Positions 50,287 to 58,535 of a stretch of DNA of 64,000 nucleotides are shown piece after piece. This DNA comes from Adlercreutzia sp910585575 (lineage in GTDB: Bacteria > Actinomycetota > Coriobacteriia > Coriobacteriales > Eggerthellaceae), in NCBI RefSeq assembly GCF_951801035.1, contig NZ_CATOKT010000007.1, one strand, 5' to 3'. Made by a program: the position numbers and the translations under genes. The notes beneath the pieces were generated by a model. That model had not been told where the DNA came from. It saw only the letters and a program-made list of their open reading frames with translations, and searched no databases. The first letter of the stretch is position 1. Every line of letters starts with the position of its first letter.

Positions 50287-51474
50287 TTATGCGTTGTCGG
50301 AGGCAGCGCTGTCCGTGCCGTCGCTATCGGAAGCATCGCCGCTGTCCGAAGAGCTGGTGTCGGTGCTGTCGCCGGAGCCTGCCGTGGAGCTGTCGTCGCC
50401 CTCGTCGGACTGCCCGGCCGCATCGCCGCTGGAGTCATCGTCGGCAGCATCGGAGTCTTTGGTCGTGTCGTCCTTCGCGCTGCTGACGCCGTTGTCCTTG
50501 CGCCACTGCTCGAGAACGTCTTCGAAGTTGACCGTGTAGGAGTAAACGCCGTTCTCGTTGGGGCTGGTAAGCTTCACCTCTTCGCCGTCGACCGAGATTT
50601 TGACGTTGTCGGGGCTCGTCGTCACGAAGCGCAGGGTGTCGGTGACGTCTTCGTCCCCGGTGTCGGGACCCGTGACGGTTTCAGCCATGATGGTCTTGTC
50701 GTCCTTGTAGATCTCGATGTAGGCCTCTTTGCCGTCGAGCACTTCCCAGGTGAACTTTGCGCTGGTGGGAGCTACGGGCTCCACCGAGGGGGTGGCGGTG
50801 TTGGAAGCATCGCCGCTGCCTGAAGTGGTGCTGGCGGAATTGGCCATGCCGGAAATGGGAATGGTCGGGGTATCCTCGGCCTCGCCCCCGCGGTTGCCGA
50901 ACGCAAGCACGATGACGAGCACGAGCAGGCCCACGATAATGGCGCCGACAATGATGAGCGGCAGCATGGAGCCGAAGTTGGCCGCAATGCCCGGAGCCTG
51001 ACGCCCCTGGACCAAGTTGGTGTACTGAGGCTGGGGAGCTGCGCCGCGGGAAGAGCGACCGCCGGTGCTGTCGTAGCTCCGTGAACGGTTGGAGCGGTTG
51101 CTCGGCATTTCAAGAGTTTCAGTGCGGCGCCCGGAACGGGAGGAGCCGCTGCGGCTGCCGGAGCGATCATAGCTGCGCTCGGAGCTATGGCTGCGGTCGG
51201 GACGGTCGTAGGGGCGGCGTCCCGTCTCGAACTGGTAGGCCTCGTCGCGATAGGCGCGGGTAACCTCGGACGGGTTCAGCCCCACCAGACGGGCGTAGGC
51301 ACCCACCATGTTGGAGGTGTAGCCGCGCGGGGGCATGCGCGCGAAGTCGCCATCTTCAATGGCTCGCAGAATATCGGGGCGAATGCGCAGTTTGCGCGCT
51401 GCGGTAGAGAGGTCAAGCCCTTTGCGCTCGCGAGCGTTTCTGAGCATGTCTCCAAAGGAAGTCTGTCTCGCCAC
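50287..51474 (-). CDS. RodZ-like membrane protein with Xre helix-turn-helix
   Basis: 395 residues. N-terminal HTH (FGDMLRNARERKGLDLSTAA, residues 7-70) as in RodZ, which links MreB to the cell wall. Then a Ser/Arg-rich linker with polar repeats, one membrane helix (LPLIIVGAIIVGLLVLVIVL near 175) and an extracellular DUF4115-like beta domain (VTDTLRFVTTSPDNVKISVD). The C-terminal ~65 residues are Ser/Asp/Gly-rich and acidic. GTG start at 51474 with GAGGAG upstream. Lies between ftsK and yajQ. Confidence 0.86.
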   Translation of the reverse strand: MARQTSFGDMLRNARERKGLDLSTAARKLRIRPDILRAIEDGDFARMPPRGYTSNMVGAYARLVGLNPSEVTRAYRDEAYQFETGRRPYDRPDRSHSSERSYDRSGSRSGSSRSGRRTETLEMPSNRSNRSRSYDSTGGRSSRGAAPQPQYTNLVQGRQAPGIAANFGSMLPLIIVGAIIVGLLVLVIVLAFGNRGGEAEDTPTIPISGMANSASTTSGSGDASNTATPSVEPVAPTSAKFTWEVLDGKEAYIEIYKDDKTIMAETVTGPDTGDEDVTDTLRFVTTSPDNVKISVDGEEVKLTSPNENGVYSYTVNFEDVLEQWRKDNGVSSAKDDTTKDSDAADDDSSGDAAGQSDEGDDSSTAGSGDSTDTSSSDSGDASDSDGTDSAASDNA

Positions 51475-51515
51475 AGTGTGTCTCCTCTATTCGGTCGCAG
51501 CTGGTAGGCTGCGAG

Positions 51516-54110
51516 TTAAAAGTCTTCCATCTCGTCGTGGGTCTCGAAGGCCTTGAGCGTCTCGAGCTCCATCTCATCGACGAGGACTTCGCGGGGGCGG
51601 CTGCCGTTGGCCGGGCCCACAATGCCCTTTTCTTCCAATTGATCCATTATACGTCCTGCGCGGGCATATCCGACCTTCAAGCGGCGCTGAAGATTGGATG
51701 TCGAGCCCAAACCGCTTGAAACCACCACATCGGCAGCCTCCCAGATGAGCGGATCGTCATCCTCGGAGCCGCCGTCGCCGGCCGGCGAGCTGTCGCCGAG
51801 GGTGACCACATTGGTCTTCAGGATCTCATCGTGATACTCGGGCTCGCCCTGGGACTTGAGGTGCGCCACCACAGCGGCAATTTCCTCATCGGAGACGAAA
51901 GGACCCTGAACGCGCACGGGCTTGGGGTACTCGGGCATGCCGATGAGCAGATCGCCGTGGCCGATGAGGTTCTCGGCGCCAACGGAGTCGAGGATGACGC
52001 GCGAGTCGATGCCCGAGGCAACGGTAAGGCCGATGCGGCAGGTGATATTAGCCTTGATGAGGCCCGTCACCACATTGGTGGAGGGGCGCTGGGTGGCGAT
52101 GATGAGGTGGATGCCGGCAGCACGGGCCAGCTGGGCGATACGGCTGATGGAGAACTCCACCTCTTTGCCCACGTTCATCATGAGGTCGGCCAGCTCGTCG
52201 ATGACGATGACAATGTAGGGAATGGGCTCGCCGTAGGGATTCTCTGGCGGCTCCTCCCCTGCCTTCTCGGCGGCCGCGTCGGCCTCTTGGGCCGCCCGGG
52301 CCTTCTCGTTGAACGAGATGATGTTGCGCACGCCGCATTTGGAGAACATCTTAAGGCGCCGCTCCATTTCGGCAACGGCCCACGACAGCGCGCTGGAGGC
52401 CTCGCGGCATTCGGTGACCACGGGCACGTACAAATGAGGAATGCCCTCGTAAGGGGCGAACTCCACGCGCTTCGGGTCGACCATGATGAAGCGCACCTCG
52501 GCGGGGGTGGCGCGCATGAGAATGGACATGATCATGCCGTTGACCTCGACGGACTTACCAGAGCCCGTGGTGCCGGCAATGAGCACATGGGGCATCTTCG
52601 CCAGGTCGTGGACGATGGAATGCCCCTCGACGTCCTCGCCAATGGCCACTTGCAGGGGCCCTTCGCCGGCCGAGGCCAGCACGTCCGGCAAGTAGACCAT
52701 CTGCCGCTTGCGGTTGGGCACCTCGATGCCCACGTAGTTGGTGCCGGGAATGGGAGCGAAGATGCGCACGCCCGGGGCCGCCAGAGCCAGGGCGATATCG
52801 TCGGTGAGGTTGGTGACCTTGCTGACGCGCACACCGGAGGGCAAATCGACCTTGAACAGGGTGACCGTAGGGCCTTCGACCCAGCCCACTACCGTGGCCA
52901 TAACGCCGAAGTCCTCGAGGGTGCCCTGCAGCTCGAGAGCTACCTCGCGCAGCTCTTCTTCAGTAGAACCGCGACGGGCTCCCCCGCCCGTGGAAAGAAG
53001 CGACATGGGCGGCAACTCGAAGCCGTCTTTCGAGCGCGGCTTCTCCGGCTCGGACTTAGCGGCCTTCTTTCGCGGGGCGCGCTTCGGGGCAGCCGCGGGT
53101 TTCTCCTCAGGCTTCGGCTGATTGCGCTTGCCCAGTTTGCGCGTAAGCGGTGCGGCGGGCTCGGTGGCTGAAATGTCCTCGATCTTCGCCGTAGCATGCG
53201 GGTCGGGGGGGACGATGGGCACGAATTGCGCGGGTTCCTCGGCCCCGAGCTTCTGGGTGAGAGCGCCCTCGGAAGCATTGATGCGTCCCGTGCGGGGGCG
53301 GCGCGGCTCTTCGAAGGGCAGCCGCGACGTAAGAGCGGCGGGATTGACGGTCGTGGGATCGGTGTTGCCGGCCATGATGCGCGCCGGTGCCGGCGTCTCT
53401 TCCGAGGCGCGGCTGCCGCGATGCGCGCGGCCCAGAAGAGCGTCGGCCATGCCGGGCATACCGCCCTCGGGGATGCCCGGGTGATGCGTCGCGCGGAACT
53501 TCTCAATGAAGGCAGAAACGGAAAAACCGATGATGATGACGCCGAACAAGGCTAGTCCCAGCATGATGACGCAGGAGATAATCTGGCCGAAGAGCGTAAG
53601 GCCCACCCAAGCGAGCGCCGCGCCGACATAGCCGCCGTGGGACACCAGGGCGTTGTGGTCGAACAGGAAGGCCGGTCCCTGGGCGCCTACGGGGGTGAAC
53701 AGGGCGATGATGGCCAGCAGGGCGATGAGAATGAGCGCCAGGCCAATGGCGATGCGCAGGGACATGCGCTGATGGTCGAGGCGATAGAGGATAGAGGCAC
53801 CGATGGCCACGAGGAAGAAGGGCAGCAGATAGCAGCCGATGCCGAACACCAGGTGCAGCGCGTCGGAGAGGAACGAGGTGACAATGGCGCCCGAGGGAGC
53901 CACGGCGGCAATGAACAGCACGATGCCGAGAATGACAAAGCCCACGCCGATGATGTCGCGGCGCGTGCGATCGTCGAAGACACGGGGCTCTTCCGCCGCC
54001 GCGGCCCGACTCCGGGCAGCGGAGCGGCGCGTACCGCTTTTGGGAGTGCCGCCGCTTGCCGCTGCCCGCGTTTTCGTTGCCTTCTGGCTTTGCTGAGAGT
54101 GTCGCGCCAC
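51516..54110 (-). CDS. ftsK: DNA translocase FtsK/SpoIIIE
   Basis: 864 residues. N-terminal four membrane helices (~60-210), a proline/charged linker (~215-390), then the RecA-like motor: Walker A GTTGSGKSVEVNG near residue 515 and the Walker B IVIVIDELADLM. The C-terminal gamma winged helix (SSGLGSTSNLQRRLKVGYAR) recognises KOPS-like sites. Pumps chromosome DNA through the septum. GTG start, 6 bases after the rnj stop. Confidence 0.95.
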   Translation of the reverse strand: MARHSQQSQKATKTRAAASGGTPKSGTRRSAARSRAAAAEEPRVFDDRTRRDIIGVGFVILGIVLFIAAVAPSGAIVTSFLSDALHLVFGIGCYLLPFFLVAIGASILYRLDHQRMSLRIAIGLALILIALLAIIALFTPVGAQGPAFLFDHNALVSHGGYVGAALAWVGLTLFGQIISCVIMLGLALFGVIIIGFSVSAFIEKFRATHHPGIPEGGMPGMADALLGRAHRGSRASEETPAPARIMAGNTDPTTVNPAALTSRLPFEEPRRPRTGRINASEGALTQKLGAEEPAQFVPIVPPDPHATAKIEDISATEPAAPLTRKLGKRNQPKPEEKPAAAPKRAPRKKAAKSEPEKPRSKDGFELPPMSLLSTGGGARRGSTEEELREVALELQGTLEDFGVMATVVGWVEGPTVTLFKVDLPSGVRVSKVTNLTDDIALALAAPGVRIFAPIPGTNYVGIEVPNRKRQMVYLPDVLASAGEGPLQVAIGEDVEGHSIVHDLAKMPHVLIAGTTGSGKSVEVNGMIMSILMRATPAEVRFIMVDPKRVEFAPYEGIPHLYVPVVTECREASSALSWAVAEMERRLKMFSKCGVRNIISFNEKARAAQEADAAAEKAGEEPPENPYGEPIPYIVIVIDELADLMMNVGKEVEFSISRIAQLARAAGIHLIIATQRPSTNVVTGLIKANITCRIGLTVASGIDSRVILDSVGAENLIGHGDLLIGMPEYPKPVRVQGPFVSDEEIAAVVAHLKSQGEPEYHDEILKTNVVTLGDSSPAGDGGSEDDDPLIWEAADVVVSSGLGSTSNLQRRLKVGYARAGRIMDQLEEKGIVGPANGSRPREVLVDEMELETLKAFETHDEMEDF

Positions 54111-54116
54111 GCTTGC

Positions 54117-56018
54117 CTAGACCTCCAGGATGTTCACGACAACCATGGGGCGCTGCTTGGTGCGCTCCCACAGCAGGGACAGCAGAGCGTCGCGCGCTAC
54201 CTTGCGCAGCTCCTTGATGCCGCCGCCCTTGGACAGGCAGCGCTTGAGCGCATTGGTGACGGTGGTAGCGGCCTCTTGGGTGAGGTAGTGGTCGTCGCCG
54301 CCAGTGATACCGTGCATAGACACCTGCACGTCGGCCTCCAGGGCGCGCTTCTTCATGTCGATGGCCACGGCCACACTGGCAAAGCCCTGGTTGCCGAGGG
54401 TGTTACGCTCGTCGAGCACGTCCTGGGACGTGTCGCCCACCGACAGTCCGTCCACGTAGACAATGCCCGAAGGCACGCCCTCACCGCGGGCGACGCCGCG
54501 GGCGGACAGCTCCAGGGAGTCGCCGTTCTCCATCACGTAGATGTTGTCGGGATCGACGCCGGTGGCCTCGGCCAGCTTGGCATGGGCGCGCAGGTGGGTG
54601 GCCTCGCCATGAACCGGCATGAAGTTCTTCGGCTTCACGATGGACAGCATGATCTTCAGCTCTTCGGCCCCAGCGTGGCCCGACACATGCACGCGGGCGC
54701 GGCTCTTGTCGTACACGTCGGCGCCGATTTTCGCCAGCTGGTTGATGACGCGGGTGACGGCCTTCTCGTTGCCGGGAACCGGTGTGGCCGAGATGATGAC
54801 GGTGTCGCCCTCTTCGATCTCGATGGTCTTGTGCTCGCCGTTGGCGATGCGGGCCAGGGCCGACAGCGGCTCGCCCTGGGAACCGGTGCACATGATGACC
54901 ACCTGCTCAGGCGGAATGCCCTTGAGGTCGTAGGCGTCGATGAGGTTATCGTCGGAGATGTTGAGGTAGCCCAGGCGACGGGCAATGTCGGTGTTCTGGA
55001 TCATGGAGCGACCCGTCACCACCACCTTGCGGCCGTTCTTCACCGCGGCGTCGCAGATTTGCTGCATGCGGTGAATGTGGCTGGCGAAGGAGGCGATGAT
55101 GACGCGGCCCTTGGCCTGGGAGATGATCTGCTCCAGGGTCTTCCCTACCTCGGCCTCCGACGGCGTGAAGTTGGGGTTGGTGGCGTTGGTGGAGTCGCTC
55201 ATCATAAGATCGACGCCCTGGTCGGAGAAGCGCGCCAAGGCACCGAAATCGGTGGTGACGCCGTCGATGGGCGTCTGGTCGAGCTTGAAGTCGCCGGTGT
55301 GCAGCACGTTGCCGGCGGGGCTTTGGATGAACAGGCCCACGGCACCGGGGATGGAGTGGTTCACGGCGAAGAAGTCCACCTTGAAGCAGCCTAGTTTGAT
55401 GTCGTCGCCGGGCTTGATCTCGATGAGCTTCGCGTTCTTGATGCGGTGCTCGGCGAACTTGCCCTCGATGAGGCCCAGGGTGAGCTTCGTGGCGTAGATG
55501 TTCACCGTGCGGTCGAGGTCTTTCAGCAGGTACGGCAAGGTGCCGGTGTGGTCCTCGTGGCCGTGGGTGATGATGATGCCGCGCAGCTTGTCGGCGTTCT
55601 CCAGCACGTAGGTGTAGTCGGGCAGGATAAGGTCGATGCCCGGATGGTCGTCGTCGGGGAACATGAGGCCGGCGTCGTCGAGGATCATGTCGCCGTTGCA
55701 CTCGAAGGCGGTCATGTTCTTGCCGATGGCATCCAAGCCGCCCAGGGGGATGATCTTCAGCTTGGCGTTCGGATCCTTCTGGGCCTTGGAGCCACGGCGC
55801 GACTTTTGGCCGGAGGGGCGCTGCCCGTCCTTCGCCTCTGCGGCTTCACCGCGAGAGAGCTGGGGGCGCTTGCGCTCGAGGTTCACGCGCTTGAAAGACG
55901 TGTTGTTCTTGCGCTTGTCGGAGCGACGGCCGTTGTTGGTGCGGCCGTTGGCGTTCTTGCCGTTGCTCTGGTTCTGATCGTTGGAGCGATCAGGCTGTTC
56001 GTTCTTTTGGTTGGTCAT
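54117..56018 (-). CDS. rnj: Ribonuclease J
   Basis: 633 residues. Basic, disordered N-terminal tail of ~85 residues (Asn/Lys/Arg-rich), then the metallo-beta-lactamase/beta-CASP core: THGHEDHTGTLPY (metal ligands, ~165), VLHTGDFKLDQ, DSTNATNPNFTPSE, and GHAGAEELKIML and PVHGEATHLRAHA in the beta-CASP part. Acts in 5' exo- and endonucleolytic RNA decay. Start at 56018 follows AAAGG; earlier in-frame codons lie in the dapA intergenic region. With rny and pnp it gives three decay enzymes in 17 kb. Confidence 0.95.
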   Translation of the reverse strand: MTNQKNEQPDRSNDQNQSNGKNANGRTNNGRRSDKRKNNTSFKRVNLERKRPQLSRGEAAEAKDGQRPSGQKSRRGSKAQKDPNAKLKIIPLGGLDAIGKNMTAFECNGDMILDDAGLMFPDDDHPGIDLILPDYTYVLENADKLRGIIITHGHEDHTGTLPYLLKDLDRTVNIYATKLTLGLIEGKFAEHRIKNAKLIEIKPGDDIKLGCFKVDFFAVNHSIPGAVGLFIQSPAGNVLHTGDFKLDQTPIDGVTTDFGALARFSDQGVDLMMSDSTNATNPNFTPSEAEVGKTLEQIISQAKGRVIIASFASHIHRMQQICDAAVKNGRKVVVTGRSMIQNTDIARRLGYLNISDDNLIDAYDLKGIPPEQVVIMCTGSQGEPLSALARIANGEHKTIEIEEGDTVIISATPVPGNEKAVTRVINQLAKIGADVYDKSRARVHVSGHAGAEELKIMLSIVKPKNFMPVHGEATHLRAHAKLAEATGVDPDNIYVMENGDSLELSARGVARGEGVPSGIVYVDGLSVGDTSQDVLDERNTLGNQGFASVAVAIDMKKRALEADVQVSMHGITGGDDHYLTQEAATTVTNALKRCLSKGGGIKELRKVARDALLSLLWERTKQRPMVVVNILEV

Positions 56019-56046
56019 GTAGTACCTTTTCTTTCTAACGTATCTG

Positions 56047-56080
56047 AAAAACGCCGGCCCGAAGGGGTCGGACCGGCGTT
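56047..56080 (-). terminator. Terminator of dapA
   Basis: Stem AACGCCGG / CCGGCGTT with a 15-base loop and following T residues on the minus strand, between dapA and rnj. Confidence 0.8.
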
Positions 56081-56102
56081 CACGGTGCAAAAGATGCCGG
56101 CG

Positions 56103-57005
56103 CTAGTCCAGCACGCCCACCTCGCGCATGATGCCAGCGAGGCGACGAGACTGCTCGGGGGTGGCGTCGACCAAGGGCAGGCGCACACCGCCCACGGGGA
56201 AGCCGATGAGGCTGAGCGCCTCCTTCACCAGGATGGGGTTCGAAGTTTCGAACAGGCCCTTCATAAGCGGCATAAGAGCCTCGTTGGCCGCTTCCGCCTC
56301 GTCCCACTCCTCGCGGGCGCACAGGGTGACGATTTCCTTCATGCGCTCGGGAGCCACGTTGCCGATGGTGGAGATGACGCCCGCACCGCCGAGCTTCATG
56401 ATGTCGAGGGTGGCGGAGTCGTCGCCGGAGTAGACATCGAAGTTGTCGGGCGCGTTGTCGATGATGAACTTCACCTGGTCGAGATCGCCCGAGGCCTCCT
56501 TGATGGCCACGATATTGTCGAAATTGTGGGCCAGGCGCAGGGTGGTTTCCGCTTCCATGTTGATGGAGCAGCGTCCGGGAATGTTGTACAGGATGATGGG
56601 CAGCTCCACATTGGAGGCGATGGTCTTGAAGTGCTGGTACAGGCCCTCTTGCGGAGGCTTGTTGTAGTAGGGCACCACACACATGAAACCGTCGACGCCG
56701 AGCTTCTGGGCATCCTGGGCGAAGTACACCGTGTCGGCGGTGCAGTTGTCGCCCACGTTGGCGATGACGGGCACGCGCCCGTTGACCGCCTTCACCACGG
56801 CGCGGAACAGCTCGAGCTTCTGCGGATAGAACACCGTGGGGCTCTCGCCCGTGGTGCCGTTGATGATGAGCGCATCGGAGCCGCCGCGCACGAGACGATC
56901 GGCCAGCTGCTGGGCGCGGTCAAGGTCGAGTTCCAGATCCTGGTTGAACGGGGTGACCATGGCCGGAATCATGCGGCCGAAGCGGGGATCGCGTTTGAAC
57001 TGCAT
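56103..57005 (-). CDS. dapA: 4-hydroxy-tetrahydrodipicolinate synthase
   Basis: 300 residues, TIM barrel. Condenses pyruvate and aspartate semialdehyde, the first committed step of lysine/diaminopimelate synthesis. Schiff-base lysine in NIVAIKEASGD (near residue 165), catalytic Tyr in ILYNIPGRC, and GTTGESPT near residue 50. dapB lies upstream at 57700 beyond a 694-base repeat-bearing gap, so the pair is not tightly coupled. Confidence 0.95.
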   Translation of the reverse strand: MQFKRDPRFGRMIPAMVTPFNQDLELDLDRAQQLADRLVRGGSDALIINGTTGESPTVFYPQKLELFRAVVKAVNGRVPVIANVGDNCTADTVYFAQDAQKLGVDGFMCVVPYYNKPPQEGLYQHFKTIASNVELPIILYNIPGRCSINMEAETTLRLAHNFDNIVAIKEASGDLDQVKFIIDNAPDNFDVYSGDDSATLDIMKLGGAGVISTIGNVAPERMKEIVTLCAREEWDEAEAANEALMPLMKGLFETSNPILVKEALSLIGFPVGGVRLPLVDATPEQSRRLAGIMREVGVLD

Positions 57006-57079
57006 AGATGCCTCTCCTCATCGGATTGACGCAGGGCTGCTGCGTGGGATTGTGCCTAACTAACTTAGGTATTATGCCA

Positions 57080-57105
57080 CTGATGTTCGCAGGAGGAAAC
57101 ATCAG
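57080..57105 (-). promoter_or_regulatory. Palindrome upstream of the dapA -10
   Basis: CTGATGTT / AACATCAG (8-bp arms, 10-base loop). A -10-like CATAAT lies just downstream on the minus strand. Candidate operator for dapA control; no lysine riboswitch features were seen. Confidence 0.4.
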
Positions 57106-57276
57106 CGGCGCGAGTACGTCAAACCCACAAGCTAACGGCACCGATCTGCAACTCTGCCGCCTCCCCCCCCTGTTCGGCTGAAGCCGGCTTCGAGTGTCCT
57201 TTGCTGATCGATTCGCCTCATCTGTCCGCGGACGGCTCCCGACATTCTTCTCTGATAAGTTTAATCCCGCCTGTCC
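57106..57276. other. Intergenic stretch upstream of dapA, no gene
   Basis: Part of the 694-base dapA-dapB gap. No open frame with a ribosome site. It holds a repeated CTGTCCGC-GACGG motif (near 57222 and 57271) that resembles the outer arm of the repeat family and may be a decayed end. The rest of the gap is repeat copies B and C. Confidence 0.5.
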
Positions 57277-57433
57277 GCCGACGGGACGCGCAACCCCCTC
57301 CGGGCACGCGCCGCTCCGCTGCTCGGCCTGCGGCCTCGTGCGCTGCGCTCCCTCATGCATTTATGGGCGATCTGCGATCGCGTTAAATATGGTGTTCAGA
57401 CGGTGCCCTGCGGGGGTTCCGCGCCCCGTCGGC
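57277..57433 (-). repeat. Structured intergenic repeat, copy B
   Basis: 157 bp, same family as copy A but on the opposite strand. Arms: GCCGACGGGGCGCGG-type left end against its imperfect complement on the other side. Central hairpin GCGATC-tgc-GATCGC (plus-strand reading) at 57367-57381. Lies 31 bases from copy C and inverted relative to it. Confidence 0.88.
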
Positions 57434-57464
57434 TTCTCAAAGGGTTTTGAAACCTGTCTCAGTA

Positions 57465-57620
57465 GCGGGCGGCTCCCGGCATCCCCGCAGGGCACCGTCT
57501 GAACACTAACTTGAAACGCGGCCGAAGGCCGCAATGTGAATGCATGAGGGAGCGGAGCGCCCGAGCGAAGCGAGCCAGCGGAGCGGCGCGTGCCCGGAGG
57601 GGATGCCGGGAGCCGCCCGC
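57465..57620 (+). repeat. Structured intergenic repeat, copy C
   Basis: 156 bp with the cleanest arms: a 22-bp perfect inverted repeat starting GCGGGCGGCTCCCGGC at 57465 and ending at 57620, continuing inward with GGGCAC / GTGCCC. Central hairpin GCGGCC-gaa-GGCCGC (57518-57532). Shares the core with copies A and B. Confidence 0.9.
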
Positions 57621-57663
57621 GGACGAGTGGATATGTCCGAAGTGGCGTGATGGAAAGCGCGCC

Positions 57664-57692
57664 AAAAGCAAAAGGGCCGCTTATCGCGGCCC
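57664..57692 (-). terminator. Terminator of dapB
   Basis: Stem GGGGCCGC / GCGGCCC with a short loop followed by TTTTGCTTTT on the minus strand, 8 bases after the dapB stop. Confidence 0.85.
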
Positions 57693-57699
57693 CAGAGTG

Positions 57700-58467
57700 T
57701 TAGTCCATGAAGGTTTCGAGGCCGATGATGAGGCCTTCTCGCTCCCCTACGCTGCGAATGCCCAGCAGAACGCCGGGCATGTAGGACGTGCGGTCCCAGG
57801 AGTCGTGGCGGATGGTGAGGGTTTGCCCCAGTGAGCCGAAGATGACTTCCTGGCTGGCCACGAAGCCCATGGAGCGCACGGAATGCACGGGCACGCCGTC
57901 CACCAGGGCGCCACGAGCACCATCCGCTCCCTCAATTTCGGTCTCGCGGCCGGGCGCTTCGGAGACACGAGGGGCGCGAGCTTCGGCGATCATTTGCGCG
58001 GTGCGCACGGCGGTGCCGGAAGGGGCGTCCTTCTTGTTGCAGTGGTGGTACTCGATGACCTCGGCCTCGGGGAAGTACGGGGCGGCGGCCTTCGCAAACT
58101 CCATCATAAGCACGGCGCCCGTGGTGAAGTTGGGGGCGAAGAACAGGCAAGCGCCGTTAGTGGCCGTGGCGGCCAGCTCCTCGAGCTTCTCGGTGGCCAG
58201 GCCGGTGGTGCCTACGACGCAGTTCACGCCGCGCGGCAGGGCCACGGCCAGGTTGTTAGCCACCACGGAGGGCTGGGTGAAGTCCACCAACACGTCAGGT
58301 GTGACGGTGTCCAGGGCCTCTTCCACGGTGGCGAACACTGGGAAGGGGGCCTCCTTGGCATGGGGATCGATGCCGCAGACCACCTGCATGTCATCAGCAG
58401 CGGTGACGGCGTCGACGACGGCCGAGCCCATGCGGCCGGCATAGCCAGCGACAGCTACGTTGATCAT
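57700..58467 (-). CDS. dapB: 4-hydroxy-tetrahydrodipicolinate reductase
   Basis: 255 residues. NAD(P)H-binding opening INVAVAGYAGRMGSAVVDAV (residues 2-21), then VDFTQPSVVANNL and GTTGL, the catalytic EYHHCNKKDAPSGTA (His-His and Lys, near residue 140), and the C-terminal barrel motif GLETFMD. Reduces the DapA product in the lysine/DAP pathway. Has its own terminator. Confidence 0.95.
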   Translation of the reverse strand: MINVAVAGYAGRMGSAVVDAVTAADDMQVVCGIDPHAKEAPFPVFATVEEALDTVTPDVLVDFTQPSVVANNLAVALPRGVNCVVGTTGLATEKLEELAATATNGACLFFAPNFTTGAVLMMEFAKAAAPYFPEAEVIEYHHCNKKDAPSGTAVRTAQMIAEARAPRVSEAPGRETEIEGADGARGALVDGVPVHSVRSMGFVASQEVIFGSLGQTLTIRHDSWDRTSYMPGVLLGIRSVGEREGLIIGLETFMD

Positions 58468-58489
58468 AGGAGTCTCCTCTCAAAGAAGA

Positions 58490-58513
58490 GAGGGCGGCTT
58501 GGCGGCCGCCCTC
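58490..58513 (-). terminator. Terminator of pnp
   Basis: Stem GAGGGCGGC / GCCGCCCTC with a 6-base loop followed by TCTTCTTTG on the minus strand, just after the pnp stop. Confidence 0.8.
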
Positions 58514-58535
58514 GAAGTTCTAGCTGCGAAGAAAG

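Noticed and set aside
57006..57699. CRISPR array in the dapA-dapB gap
   Set aside because: Only two inverted copies of a 155 bp element, no short direct repeats with regular spacers and no cas genes.
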